A stretch of DNA of 13,884 nt from Candidatus Saccharimonadota bacterium (GTDB lineage Bacteria; Patescibacteria; Saccharimonadia; Saccharimonadales; Nanosyncoccaceae), in assembly GCA_017429465.1 (NCBI GenBank), contig JAFROU010000050.1, positions 1 through 13,884 of the forward strand, read 5' to 3'. The notes under the pieces were generated by a model. The model saw only the letters and a list, made by a program, of their open reading frames with translations, did not search any database and was not told the origin of the DNA. A program made the position numbers and the translations under genes. Shown here piece by piece: positions 1 to 6,652 of this stretch. How positions within the stretch are numbered: the stretch's first letter is position 1; every line of letters starts with the position of its first letter.

Positions 1-1254
1 CTAGCGGCCGGCACTACGAGTGTGACGATTAGCTACGGTGGCAAAAATGCTACCACGCCAATCACCGTGAGGGTGTTAGAATCGATTTCTGTCACCACTC
101 AGCCAACTAAGACAGTCTATACCGAGGGCGAGCACTTCGATAAGACTGGTATGGTAGTGACGGCACATTATGATAACAACGACGATGTAGTAGTGGAAGA
201 TTATACCTTTGATGATGTGGCGCTCGCGGCCGGCACGACCGCAGTAACGATTAGTTACGGTGGTAAGAACGTAGATGTGCCAATAACGGTTAATCTTGAG
301 GTCATTAGCCTAGAAGTCTCGCAGTTACCAAATAAAGTGATCTACACCGAAGGTGAACACTTTGATAAAACCGGTATGGTGATTACTGCACATTACAGTG
401 ACGGTTCTACCGGTACGGTTGATGATTATACCTTTGAAAATACAGCACTAGCCGTAGGCACCAATAAGGTAACGATTACCTATGGTAGCAAGACTGTGGA
501 TGTGCCAATTATCGTGAACGAGGCGGAGCAAGAACCAGATCCAGAACCAGAGCCAACTCCAACTCCAACTCCAACACCAACTCCACAGACCGTGATCATC
601 TACCAGACGGCTAAGACCACAAGTAAACCAGCGGAACCGACAGTAAAAACCCCAACTGCTACTGGAATCTTTGTAGATACCTTGCCAACCAAGACCACTT
701 ACTACGAAGGCGAGAGCTTCGACAAGACCGGCATGGTGGTAAAGGTGGCCTATGATGATGGTACAGCCAAAGAGATTGAAACTTACAAGTTCAGCGATAC
801 AGCACTCATTAGCAGTACCGAAGAAATAATCCTCACCTTTGGCGAGTTTACTACGGAAGTTCCAATCACGGTTAAGAAGATTACTTACGGTTTTGTGGGA
901 GACTCAGAGATTGAGTTTAACGGCAACGATGTAGTGTTAAGAGCTGGCGGTCCAGCAGACTTCTTTAAAGAGTTATTTGTGGATGGTTCATTAGTTAGTA
1001 AAGACAGTTATACGGTCCGCGGCACTGAGGACGGTTTGGTAATCACCCTGGACAAAGATTACCTCAATAATTTAGGCGATGGCATACATGAAGTAAAAGC
1101 CGTTTACACTAACGGCAGGTCAATTACTACAAGTATAAAGATAGCGAAGGCGAGTAATATTCCACTCATCGTACTTGCTATCATCGCCGTCGTGATGACG
1201 ATCTTAGCCGCACTAAGTTTCGCCATGATGAGAAACAAAAAACGCGAGGTTTAA
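1..1254 (+). CDS. Cell-surface protein with bacterial Ig-like repeats and a C-terminal membrane anchor (5' end missing)
   Basis: The frame is open from base 1, and residues before the GTG at 22 match the repeat (LAAGTT at the edge recurs inside the protein), so the gene starts outside the window. Visible are the end of one repeat, then full repeats of about 73 residues at nt 76-294, 298-519 and 658-879. Each has a core like YTEGEHFDKTGMVV and ends near VPITV, resembling Big_3-type bacterial Ig-like domains. A Glu/Pro then Thr/Pro linker (nt 523-657) separates the second and third. A further beta-rich domain (about nt 880-1150, motif FVGDSEIEF, ending in GIHEVKAVYTNG) resembles domains of Gram-positive surface proteins. 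A hydrophobic segment (nt 1156-1227) followed by RNKKREV anchors the C-terminus with a basic cytosolic tail; there is no LPXTG sortase motif. Likely an extended surface adhesin or stalk protein; the ligand is unknown. Confidence 0.85.
   Translation, partial: LAAGTTSVTISYGGKNATTPITVRVLESISVTTQPTKTVYTEGEHFDKTGMVVTAHYDNNDDVVVEDYTFDDVALAAGTTAVTISYGGKNVDVPITVNLEVISLEVSQLPNKVIYTEGEHFDKTGMVITAHYSDGSTGTVDDYTFENTALAVGTNKVTITYGSKTVDVPIIVNEAEQEPDPEPEPTPTPTPTPTPQTVIIYQTAKTTSKPAEPTVKTPTATGIFVDTLPTKTTYYEGESFDKTGMVVKVAYDDGTAKEIETYKFSDTALISSTEEIILTFGEFTTEVPITVKKITYGFVGDSEIEFNGNDVVLRAGGPADFFKELFVDGSLVSKDSYTVRGTEDGLVITLDKDYLNNLGDGIHEVKAVYTNGRSITTSIKIAKASNIPLIVLAIIAVVMTILAALSFAMMRNKKREV
76..879 (+). repeat. Tandem Ig-like domain repeats (three full copies, one interrupted by a linker)
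   Basis: Three units of about 220 bp start at 76, 298 and 658. The first two are adjacent and share the core YTEGEHFDKTGMV without change; the third diverges (YYEGESFDKTGMVV) and lies after the Pro-rich linker. A fragment of a further copy occupies nt 1-75. The similarity at both protein and DNA level suggests expansion by recombination between repeats, and the copy number may vary between strains. Confidence 0.85.
541..588 (+). repeat. CCAACT hexamer repeat encoding a Thr-Pro linker
   Basis: Hexamers CCAACT/CCAACA run from 553 to 582 after CCAGAA/CCAGAG units, giving Glu-Pro then Thr-Pro dipeptides. This is a stiff linker between surface domains and also a microsatellite prone to slippage; a change of one hexamer keeps the frame and would only change linker length. 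Confidence 0.8.
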
Positions 1255-1272
1255 AATAAGCCTTAAAAAAAG

Positions 1273-1303
1273 AATCACGCTGGGAAACCGGCGTGATTTT
1301 TTG
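1273..1303 (+). terminator. Intrinsic terminator of the surface-protein gene
   Basis: An 11-bp stem, AATCACGCTGG (1273-1283) with CCGGCGTGATT (1288-1298, one G-U pair), encloses a GAAA tetraloop and runs into six T residues (1297-1302). It starts 18 nt after the TAA stop. A GNRA loop plus U-tract is a strong intrinsic terminator signature. Confidence 0.9.
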
Positions 1304-1406
1304 TGTATCAATATAGTCCTCGATTAGTGCGCCTTCTTAAGAACAGAACTAGATACGCTCTTGCCACATTCTTATACCATGCTATAAAAAACACAAGTGT
1401 ATTAAC

Positions 1407-1432
1407 AAAAAACGAGCCGAAGGCTCTTTTTT
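1407..1432 (-). terminator. Intrinsic terminator after tRNA-Leu
   Basis: On the minus strand a 5-bp stem GAGCC/GGCTC with a TTC loop (1414-1426) is followed by G and six T (1412-1407). It begins right after the encoded CCA of tRNA-Leu. A6/T6 flanks make it symmetric, so it could also stop plus-strand transcripts. It probably also ends read-through from the uvrC-secG operon, since no terminator separates that operon from the tRNA. Confidence 0.8.
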
Positions 1433-1522
1433 GGTGCGCCTGACTAGACTCGAACTAGCACAGCCGTGAATCTGGCCACTACCACCTCAAGGTAGCGTGT
1501 CTACCAATTCCACCACAGGCGC
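1432..1522 (-). tRNA. tRNA-Leu (anticodon GAG), CCA encoded
   Basis: The minus strand folds as a type II tRNA. The acceptor stem GCGCCTG (5' end at 1522) pairs with CAGGCGC, followed by discriminator A and an encoded CCA (1434-1432). The D-loop has the standard GG. The anticodon stem CTACC/GGTAG encloses TTGAGGT, giving anticodon GAG (reads CUC/CUU). A long variable arm of about 14 nt, typical of Leu, precedes the T-arm with the standard TTCGAGT loop. Length is 91 nt with CCA. Confidence 0.95.
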
Positions 1523-1530
1523 ATGTCAAC

Positions 1531-1558
1531 ATTATATCATACCGCGCATTTTTTTCAA
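1531..1558 (-). promoter_or_regulatory. Promoter of tRNA-Leu
   Basis: Minus strand: -35 TTGAAA (1558-1553), 16-bp spacer, perfect -10 TATAAT (1536-1531), then 8 nt to the mature tRNA 5' end, so the primary transcript would carry only a 1-2 nt leader. The -35 lies 2 nt beyond the stop codon of the upstream solute-binding protein gene. Confidence 0.85.
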
Positions 1559-1560
1559 GG

Positions 1561-3291
1561 TTATGGCGTGCGGTTGCGTTCGTCTTTTTTGGCGGCCCAG
1601 TCTTCTACATCCACAAAACGATCAGTGGCCGAAACTAGGTGATTATTCTCTGAGAATGAGCGGACATTTTTATTAAAGTAATAGGTCATATTTACTTGGT
1701 ATAGTCCTACTGCAGGAGCATCTTCAACCCATTGTTTGATGAAGGATTCATACTTGGCGGTGCGCAGATTAGCGTCCATACTACTGCGAGCAGCCAGGAT
1801 GTGGTCATCCGCGAGGGCGTTGTGATAATTAGAGAGGTTCAGGCCAGAGTTGGTAGCTTGAGATGAGTGATAATAAGCTAGTAGGTCTGGGTCTGGGCCA
1901 AGTTCTATTTCGTAGAGCAAGATATCATAAGAACGCGTAGAGATGACGTTCATTACAAAATCTTGGCTTGGTTCATAGGTTTCTACGTTTACATCCATGC
2001 CAATGTAGCCAAGTTGCTCCTTGATTTGTTCTGCCAGTTTTGGCATGTAGCCAGTAGAGACGGTCACGAGGCGGATTGGTTCGGTGAGTTTAGCTGCCGT
2101 AACAGTATCCATCGCGGCAGAAGGATCATAATCCGGCAAACTTGCATAGTTTTTAAGAGCAATTTGTGAAGATAGAATTGGGTAGTCGATATGTCTTTCG
2201 TCGCCTACGAGTTCACGAATTTTACCTAAGTCTAAACCTCTTTGCACGGCTTTACGCAGACTTTTAGTCTTAAAGGCACCATTTGTTGTGTTGAAGAATA
2301 AATAGACACCGTTATTGATGGCAGTTTGTTTTTCATATATTAGTGAAGAAGACACGCGGTCTTTGTCTAAATCGGAAAGCTCGGCGGTAGCGGTAATAGA
2401 AGCATTTTTAAAGGCGCTAACAATATCATCGGCGCTGATAAAGGCGTGGATGGCAAAACTATCTAGCATCGGTGCACCCTTGTAATAATGATTGTTTCTA
2501 GTAAGATAAATGATTTTTTCGCCACTTGTGCCTACTGCCTGTGTAGCGTTGTAGGCGAAGGCTCCAGAAGTGACCGGCGCAGAACTAAAGCTATGTTCAA
2601 GTAAGAGTTCTGGCGTAGCATCTTTTAGGATGTGCTCCGGCAGAATTGGGATGTTTAAGGCCGTAGCAAAGCTGACATAGACGGCTGGCAGAGTAAAAGT
2701 GATGGTGCCATCTTCTTGTTCAGCTACTTTCACATTGGCAAGATTAGAAGAATAGTTAGAATTAACCTTACTATTTTGGATTAGAGAGATAGTAAAGAGC
2801 ACGTCAGCATTAGTGAGTGGTTCCCCATCGGACCACTTGAGGTTATCACGCAGCTTAATCGTCCAGACTTTGCCAGTTTTGTCGGCGATGATAGTCTCAG
2901 CAAGGCCTGGGCCAATGTGACCAGAATAATCGGTGGTGGAAAGTGTCGAGAACATTAGGCGGCTGAGGGCCTTTTCACTACTAGTGCTAGCAAAAAGTGG
3001 ATTTAGCGAGTTAATTTTGCCGAGTGTTGCTTCAATGTAGGTGCCGCCGCTAACGAAGGTGGTATTGGAATAAGATTCGGCATACCAAAGGGCCTGTGTG
3101 ATGGCTAGCATAATAATAGCCATTACTAAGAGGCTCCATTCAATGATCAAAAGGCGGACGTTCTTGACGTGTGGCAAGCGCTCCACCAAGTTTTCCTTGA
3201 TACGCTCTTTACTCTCTTCACCGGCTTTTTGCGAGATGCGAGAGATTTGCTTTACTAGTTTTTGCCCACGCTTTTTGATTATATTTGCCAT
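1561..3291 (-). CDS. Membrane-anchored peptide-type ABC solute-binding protein (SBP_bac_5 family)
   Basis: Protein of 576 aa. Residues 1-46 are a basic, presumably cytosolic tail. Residues 47-69 form one hydrophobic segment with no lipobox cysteine, so this is a signal-anchored rather than lipid-anchored binding protein. From about residue 84 it follows the family 5 extracellular solute-binding fold: N-terminal GGTYIEATL...NSLNPLF and the family signature LKWSDGEPLTNADVLFT near 151-167. Such proteins capture oligopeptides or similar substrates and deliver them to an ABC permease. No permease or ATPase gene is in this window. The start is the ATG 1 nt after the secG stop (TAA-A-ATG) with no Shine-Dalgarno, implying translational coupling. 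The position behind secG may reflect co-expression with export; substrate unknown. Confidence 0.88.
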   Translation of the reverse strand: MANIIKKRGQKLVKQISRISQKAGEESKERIKENLVERLPHVKNVRLLIIEWSLLVMAIIMLAITQALWYAESYSNTTFVSGGTYIEATLGKINSLNPLFASTSSEKALSRLMFSTLSTTDYSGHIGPGLAETIIADKTGKVWTIKLRDNLKWSDGEPLTNADVLFTISLIQNSKVNSNYSSNLANVKVAEQEDGTITFTLPAVYVSFATALNIPILPEHILKDATPELLLEHSFSSAPVTSGAFAYNATQAVGTSGEKIIYLTRNNHYYKGAPMLDSFAIHAFISADDIVSAFKNASITATAELSDLDKDRVSSSLIYEKQTAINNGVYLFFNTTNGAFKTKSLRKAVQRGLDLGKIRELVGDERHIDYPILSSQIALKNYASLPDYDPSAAMDTVTAAKLTEPIRLVTVSTGYMPKLAEQIKEQLGYIGMDVNVETYEPSQDFVMNVISTRSYDILLYEIELGPDPDLLAYYHSSQATNSGLNLSNYHNALADDHILAARSSMDANLRTAKYESFIKQWVEDAPAVGLYQVNMTYYFNKNVRSFSENNHLVSATDRFVDVEDWAAKKDERNRTP

Positions 3292-3292
3292 T

Positions 3293-3520
3293 TTATGCTG
3301 GTATTAATAGTAGTCCGACGATAGAAAATACAAATACGAGTACTAGGACAACGGTGGCGTTAAAGAGAGATTTATCAAGGCCACGGCGAGTGGTAAAGAG
3401 TTCGCCTGAGCCACCAAAGCCGGCACCAAGTGAGGCGCCGCGTTGTTGTAACAAAATGAGTAAAATCACTAAGATAGCGGAGATAAAGATAATAGTTTGT
3501 AACAGTGAACCTATTTCCAT
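3293..3520 (-). CDS. secG: Preprotein translocase subunit SecG
   Basis: A 75-aa protein of usual SecG size with two hydrophobic segments (about 5-24 and 52-73). Between them is the family signature: LLQQRGASLGAGFGGSGELF followed by TTRRG and a Lys/Leu-rich turn. SecG is the small accessory subunit of the SecYEG channel in the cytoplasmic membrane and helps SecA-driven export. The ATG lies 2 nt after the stop of the upstream 4-TM protein gene and has no Shine-Dalgarno, so translation is probably coupled. It is third in the uvrC operon and is followed after 1 nt by the solute-binding protein gene. Confidence 0.95.
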   Translation of the reverse strand: MEIGSLLQTIIFISAILVILLILLQQRGASLGAGFGGSGELFTTRRGLDKSLFNATVVLVLVFVFSIVGLLLIPA

Positions 3521-3522
3521 AA

Positions 3523-3891
3523 TTACTTACTATTATAAGACGGGACCAGTAAATTGACAAGACTATTTATCAGGCTAAGGATGAGTGCGGACCAGATAGA
3601 GCCCCAGAAGCCCATAGAGACGTCCGGTAAGATCCAGATGGCTAGCTCAACCATCGCTACGTTTATGATAAGTGAAAAGATGCCCATCGAAAGAATTATT
3701 AGAGGTAGGGCTAACATTTTAGTGAGTGGCTTCACGATAGAATTAATCAGTGAAAAAACCAGGCCGGCGGTAGCGTAGAGCCAAAAATCATCTGGCACGG
3801 TCACAGTGGCAAAAAGCTTAATACAAAGCCACATACCACAGGTTGAGACCAACCAACGTAGCATAAAAATAGCAAGCTGACTTTTAATCAT
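3523..3891 (-). CDS. YvlD-like 4-TM membrane protein ('phage holin family 4' superfamily)
   Basis: Protein of 122 aa with four predicted membrane segments (about 9-28, 36-52, 60-90, 96-116). The pattern FSLINSIVKPLTKMLALPL is characteristic of the family annotated as mycobacterial 4-TMS phage holin superfamily IV / YvlD (PF04020). Despite that name, members are widespread chromosomal proteins, and the function is not established. The Asn-Ser-x-Val-Lys-Pro motif between segments 2 and 3, and a partial echo (INSLVNLLVP) near the C-terminus, are visible. The gene starts 5 nt after the uvrC stop and ends 2 nt before secG; no Shine-Dalgarno is seen. Nothing else phage-like is nearby, so a lysis role is not supported. 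Confidence 0.8.
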   Translation of the reverse strand: MIKSQLAIFMLRWLVSTCGMWLCIKLFATVTVPDDFWLYATAGLVFSLINSIVKPLTKMLALPLIILSMGIFSLIINVAMVELAIWILPDVSMGFWGSIWSALILSLINSLVNLLVPSYNSK

Positions 3892-3896
3892 AGTGC

Positions 3897-5141
3897 TTAT
3901 TTTAGCATATTTTTGCGTTTTAGGAGAGTGTGATAAGTAATGGCAAAACGGTGTGATTCGTCACGAATACGCTGTAAGAGTTTAATGATGTGAGTATTGT
4001 GCGAGATGCGAACTTCATCGTATCCATCTCCATTTGGCACAATAATGATTTCGTCTTGCTTAGCTAAGCCAATATAAGGGATACCGGTAGGAATAAGAAC
4101 GTCTTTGACAGCTTCTAGTTGAGGCTTACCACCATCAATCAAAAAGAGATCTGGCATGTCCCATTCTGGGTGCTTGAGACGACGAGTTAAGACTTCGCGC
4201 ATATTAGCAAAGTCGTTATTCTTGTCTACTTTTATCTTGAATTTGCGGTATTCGGCTCGATCGCTCACACCGTTAACAAACACTACCATACTGGCTACAA
4301 CGTTGGTGCCAGATTGGTGTGATATGTCATATCCTTCTATTCGGCGTGGTGGGTGTTGTAATTTTAACAACACTTGCAATTGGAAAAGAGCTTGATCAGA
4401 AGAAATATCTAGGAATTCCTTGTCTGAAAAAACAATTTTCTTCTTGAGTTCTCTTAAGCCAAAGAGTTGATTGCGGGCTTCTGCGGCAGCTTCGTAGTTG
4501 CCAGCAGCCGAATCAACATACATCTGTTTTTCGAGGTCTTTTAAGAGTTTGTCACGATCCCCTTCTAAATATCGGATTAATTTGCGCAAATTCTTTTTGT
4601 AATCTTTTGGCGTAGCCTTCCCTACTTCAATACCTGGAGTAAGACCAAGATCGGTGTTAAGGTTTTTTTTGCCGTTATAAGGCTTATCATAATATGGAAA
4701 GATCTTTCTTAGGATGCGCAAAGCCTTTTCAATGGCGAGTTTACCATAAAACGGGCCAATATATGAGGCGCCATCATCAATTGGGTTGCGAGTAAAAGAG
4801 ACATACGGCACTTCAGATTTCATATCAATGCGCACATAGATTACAGTCTTGTCGTCACGCAGTAAGATATTCCACTTTGGCATGTAGCGCTTAATCATTT
4901 CGGACTCAAGAAAGAGTGCGTCCATCTCGGTATCAACCACAATCCAGTCGGTCATGGCAATCTCTTTAACTAGCGCTTCGGTCTTGGGATCTTTGACGGT
5001 GTTTTGAAAATACTGGCGCACACGATTCTTTAGGACTGCGGCTTTGCCAACATAAATAACCTCCCCCTCGGCGTTCTTGTGGAAGTAAACGCCTGGGGAG
5101 GAGGGTAAGGTTTTAAGTTTGTTTTTTAGCGCTTCTTGCAT
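3897..5141 (-). CDS. uvrC: UvrC-type excinuclease subunit, short form lacking C-terminal HhH domain
   Basis: Protein of 414 aa against about 600 for typical UvrC, which makes the dual incisions of nucleotide excision repair. The GIY-YIG nuclease domain covers about 12-95: GVY (17-19), IYVG (29-32), Arg40, catalytic Glu79 in ALFLES. A UVR-type helix pair (about 203-235) would contact UvrB. The RNase H-like 5' nuclease domain starts near 266, and its Asp272 (GYDISH), Asp336 (LIDGGKPQ) and His397 (ESHRFA) match the known DDH catalytic set. The protein ends at residue 414, just after this domain, so the tandem helix-hairpin-helix DNA-binding domain is absent. It has no cysteine at all, so the usual four-cysteine motif of the middle region is missing too. 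The next gene starts 5 nt after the stop, so no frameshifted remnant exists. First gene of its operon, with a leaderless promoter. Confidence 0.93.
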   Translation of the reverse strand: MQEALKNKLKTLPSSPGVYFHKNAEGEVIYVGKAAVLKNRVRQYFQNTVKDPKTEALVKEIAMTDWIVVDTEMDALFLESEMIKRYMPKWNILLRDDKTVIYVRIDMKSEVPYVSFTRNPIDDGASYIGPFYGKLAIEKALRILRKIFPYYDKPYNGKKNLNTDLGLTPGIEVGKATPKDYKKNLRKLIRYLEGDRDKLLKDLEKQMYVDSAAGNYEAAAEARNQLFGLRELKKKIVFSDKEFLDISSDQALFQLQVLLKLQHPPRRIEGYDISHQSGTNVVASMVVFVNGVSDRAEYRKFKIKVDKNNDFANMREVLTRRLKHPEWDMPDLFLIDGGKPQLEAVKDVLIPTGIPYIGLAKQDEIIIVPNGDGYDEVRISHNTHIIKLLQRIRDESHRFAITYHTLLKRKNMLK

Positions 5142-5147
5142 ATATAT

Positions 5148-5176
5148 ATTATATAATATATTGCGCTACTTGTCGA
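5148..5176 (-). promoter_or_regulatory. uvrC operon promoter, predicted leaderless start
   Basis: Minus strand: -35 TCGACA (5176-5171, 5 of 6 to consensus), 17-bp spacer, perfect -10 TATAAT (5153-5148), then exactly 6 nt (ATATAT) before the uvrC ATG at 5141. Standard geometry puts +1 on the A of the ATG, leaving no room for a Shine-Dalgarno. It fills the 38-bp gap downstream of the 466-aa gene. Confidence 0.85.
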
Positions 5177-5179
5177 TTA

Positions 5180-6580
5180 TTAGTTCCTGACTACTTTCTT
5201 ATCTTCCGTTGACTCAGTTTCTTCTTCGTCTTCGGTTTCATCTTCAGTTTCGTCTTCATCTTCTTCGTCAATGGTATCGTCTTCGTCGTAGTCAACTTCG
5301 GTAGGTTGATACTTCAAAATGTCATCGATGAAGTCGGTGATGCTCTTAGCTTCTGGTTTTTCGAAGTTGATGCTGGCTGGATAGGTGACCTTAAGGTCTA
5401 ACGTAACACGCTGATCGTCTTCTGTGTTAGAAGCGTAGAAGCGAACCAATTGATCTTTACCATTTGTTTCGATTATGGTGATTAGATTCTTTGGGAATGA
5501 TTCTTTTATCTCGGCGATAGTATCTGGATCGGCAATATCATCCGCAGAGCTGCTCTCGCTATATTTAGAGAAGCAACTGCTCAATTCTTTGACGCTAGAT
5601 AGGCCTGGGACGCCTTTGATGAAGTTGGCTAATTTATCGGTATCATACTTAAGGGCGTAGCCGCTGTTGCCACTAGCGATTGAGATTTCTTTACCGGTGT
5701 ACTTTGTAGCAGTTAAGAATTGGTTGCTCTTGTAGAGCTCTGCTAAATCATTAGATGCTTTTTTCGAACTCTTCATCGAGTTGATGATACATCCGTAGTA
5801 GCCATTAACAACCGTTGTAACTTCTTCGCCAAATAAGTCACCATATTTTTCGGTAATCTTTGGGATGTTAATCTCGAGCCAGCGCTTGTCAAGGAGATCG
5901 ACAATAGCTTCGGCCTCATCACCGCCAAGTAAGTCTGCAAAATCATCAACACCATCTAATTTGGCATAAATGACGCCTTCGCTATCTACTTTGGCTTCTA
6001 CTCCTGCATTATTGTCTTCGTCAATAGCAACAGAAAAACCTAATTGCAAAGGAAGACCTTGCTTGCCGCTATAGTTAAAGGTACCGGTTGTAGTATTTAC
6101 AACTTCGCCATCAAGAAGAGTTTCTTGTTTGATTGTGCCGTTGACGGTTTCGTTCTCGGCCGTAATGAAATTAGTGATAGCAGTTAGCGCAACTTTTTCT
6201 GGGGATCTAAGCACATAATTAAATAGATAAAAAGCACCACCACCCAAGAGAAGTAATACTACGATAATGCCAGCAATTAATCCACCCTTACCTTTTTTAC
6301 GATTAAGAACAATGTCGCCCTTGTCGTCTGAATTGAAAGACGTGGTAGGGTCAGTAAATGGTTGTGGAGCCGGTTCAGGTGTAGCTGAAGCCACCGGTTC
6401 AGCTGGTTCAATTGGGCCCGCCGTTGGGGCTGGTTCAGCTGGGGCAGGTTCGATTGGAGTCGGTTCGACTGGAACTGGTTCAGCTGGGGCGGCGACCTGC
6501 TCTGGAGCTGGTGCGGCTGGCTGATCCATCGGCTCGTTCAAATCTGGCTCCGGAGTTGGATTTGGAGTGTTTGGATCCAT
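5180..6580 (-). CDS. Single-pass membrane protein with Pro/Glu-rich cytosolic tail and acidic C-terminus (unknown function)
   Basis: Protein of 466 aa, family not recognised. Residues 1-75 are low-complexity Pro/Ala/Glu (EPAPAEPAP-type repeats). A basic stretch RKKGKG (94-99) precedes one membrane segment (about 100-121), so the proline-rich tail should be cytosolic and the rest outside. The outer domain (about 125-425) has repeated beta-strand patterns (for example GTFNYSGKQG, VIYAKLDGVDD) and two cysteines (264, 336) that could form a disulfide. Residues 429-459 are almost all Asp/Glu/Thr, ending KKVVRN. Start: ATG with GAGAGGA (6594-6588) 7 nt upstream. It is transcribed divergently from eno. 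Its Met-Asp-Pro start and proline-rich tail recall the small protein after eno. Confidence 0.8.
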   Translation of the reverse strand: MDPNTPNPTPEPDLNEPMDQPAAPAPEQVAAPAEPVPVEPTPIEPAPAEPAPTAGPIEPAEPVASATPEPAPQPFTDPTTSFNSDDKGDIVLNRKKGKGGLIAGIIVVLLLLGGGAFYLFNYVLRSPEKVALTAITNFITAENETVNGTIKQETLLDGEVVNTTTGTFNYSGKQGLPLQLGFSVAIDEDNNAGVEAKVDSEGVIYAKLDGVDDFADLLGGDEAEAIVDLLDKRWLEINIPKITEKYGDLFGEEVTTVVNGYYGCIINSMKSSKKASNDLAELYKSNQFLTATKYTGKEISIASGNSGYALKYDTDKLANFIKGVPGLSSVKELSSCFSKYSESSSADDIADPDTIAEIKESFPKNLITIIETNGKDQLVRFYASNTEDDQRVTLDLKVTYPASINFEKPEAKSITDFIDDILKYQPTEVDYDEDDTIDEEDEDETEDETEDEEETESTEDKKVVRN

Positions 6581-6612
6581 AAAAAATTCCTCTCATTTAA
6601 ATGCTTTATTCA

Positions 6613-6621
6613 ATTATAACA
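6613..6621 (-). promoter_or_regulatory. Extended -10 promoter of the 466-aa membrane protein gene
   Basis: Minus strand TGT-TATAAT (6621-6613) is an extended -10 element. A start near 6606 would give a leader of about 26 nt carrying the GAGAGGA ribosome site at 6594-6588. No good -35 is visible; its expected position (about 6636-6641) overlaps the -10 of the eno promoter. Confidence 0.75.
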
Positions 6622-6637
6622 TAAACGTTTTAAAAAA

Positions 6638-6646
6638 TGCTATAAT
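6638..6646 (+). promoter_or_regulatory. Extended -10 promoter of eno, predicted leaderless start
   Basis: TGC-TATAAT (6638-6646) is an extended -10 with the perfect hexamer, followed by exactly 6 nt (ATTCTT) before the eno ATG at 6653, so +1 should be the A of the ATG. The -35 region (around 6618-6623) is poor and overlaps the -10 of the divergent promoter. Confidence 0.82.
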
Positions 6647-6652
6647 ATTCTT

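Noticed and set aside
541..588. Short direct repeats resembling the start of a CRISPR array
   Set aside because: Units are 6 bp, contiguous and in frame inside a coding gene, without spacers.
1360..1405. TTGCCA-N16-TATAAA promoter-like pair on the plus strand, followed by ACAC-AA-GTGT, in the gap between the surface gene and tRNA-Leu
   Set aside because: A transcript from it would run only about 40 nt before the hairpin at 1414-1432 and there is no reading frame; the match is modest and the region is AT-rich. Too weak to call a small RNA. I see nothing else in 1304-1406.
3523..3891. Phage holin name attached to the 4-TM family, hinting at a prophage
   Set aside because: The family is widespread in chromosomes under that name, the gene sits in a tight housekeeping operon, and no integrase, endolysin or capsid gene is near.
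3892..3905. Frameshift at the end of uvrC as the cause of the missing HhH domain
   Set aside because: The yvlD-like gene begins 5 nt after the stop, so no sequence is left that could encode the missing domain in another frame.
6267..6524. Open frame on the plus strand opposite the proline-rich tail, giving a Gly/Ala/Ser-rich protein
   Set aside because: It is the mirror of Pro/Ala/Glu codons on the minus strand, has no ribosome site or promoter, and the minus-strand gene has clear start signals. The same holds for the frame at 8033-8263 opposite the other proline-rich tail.
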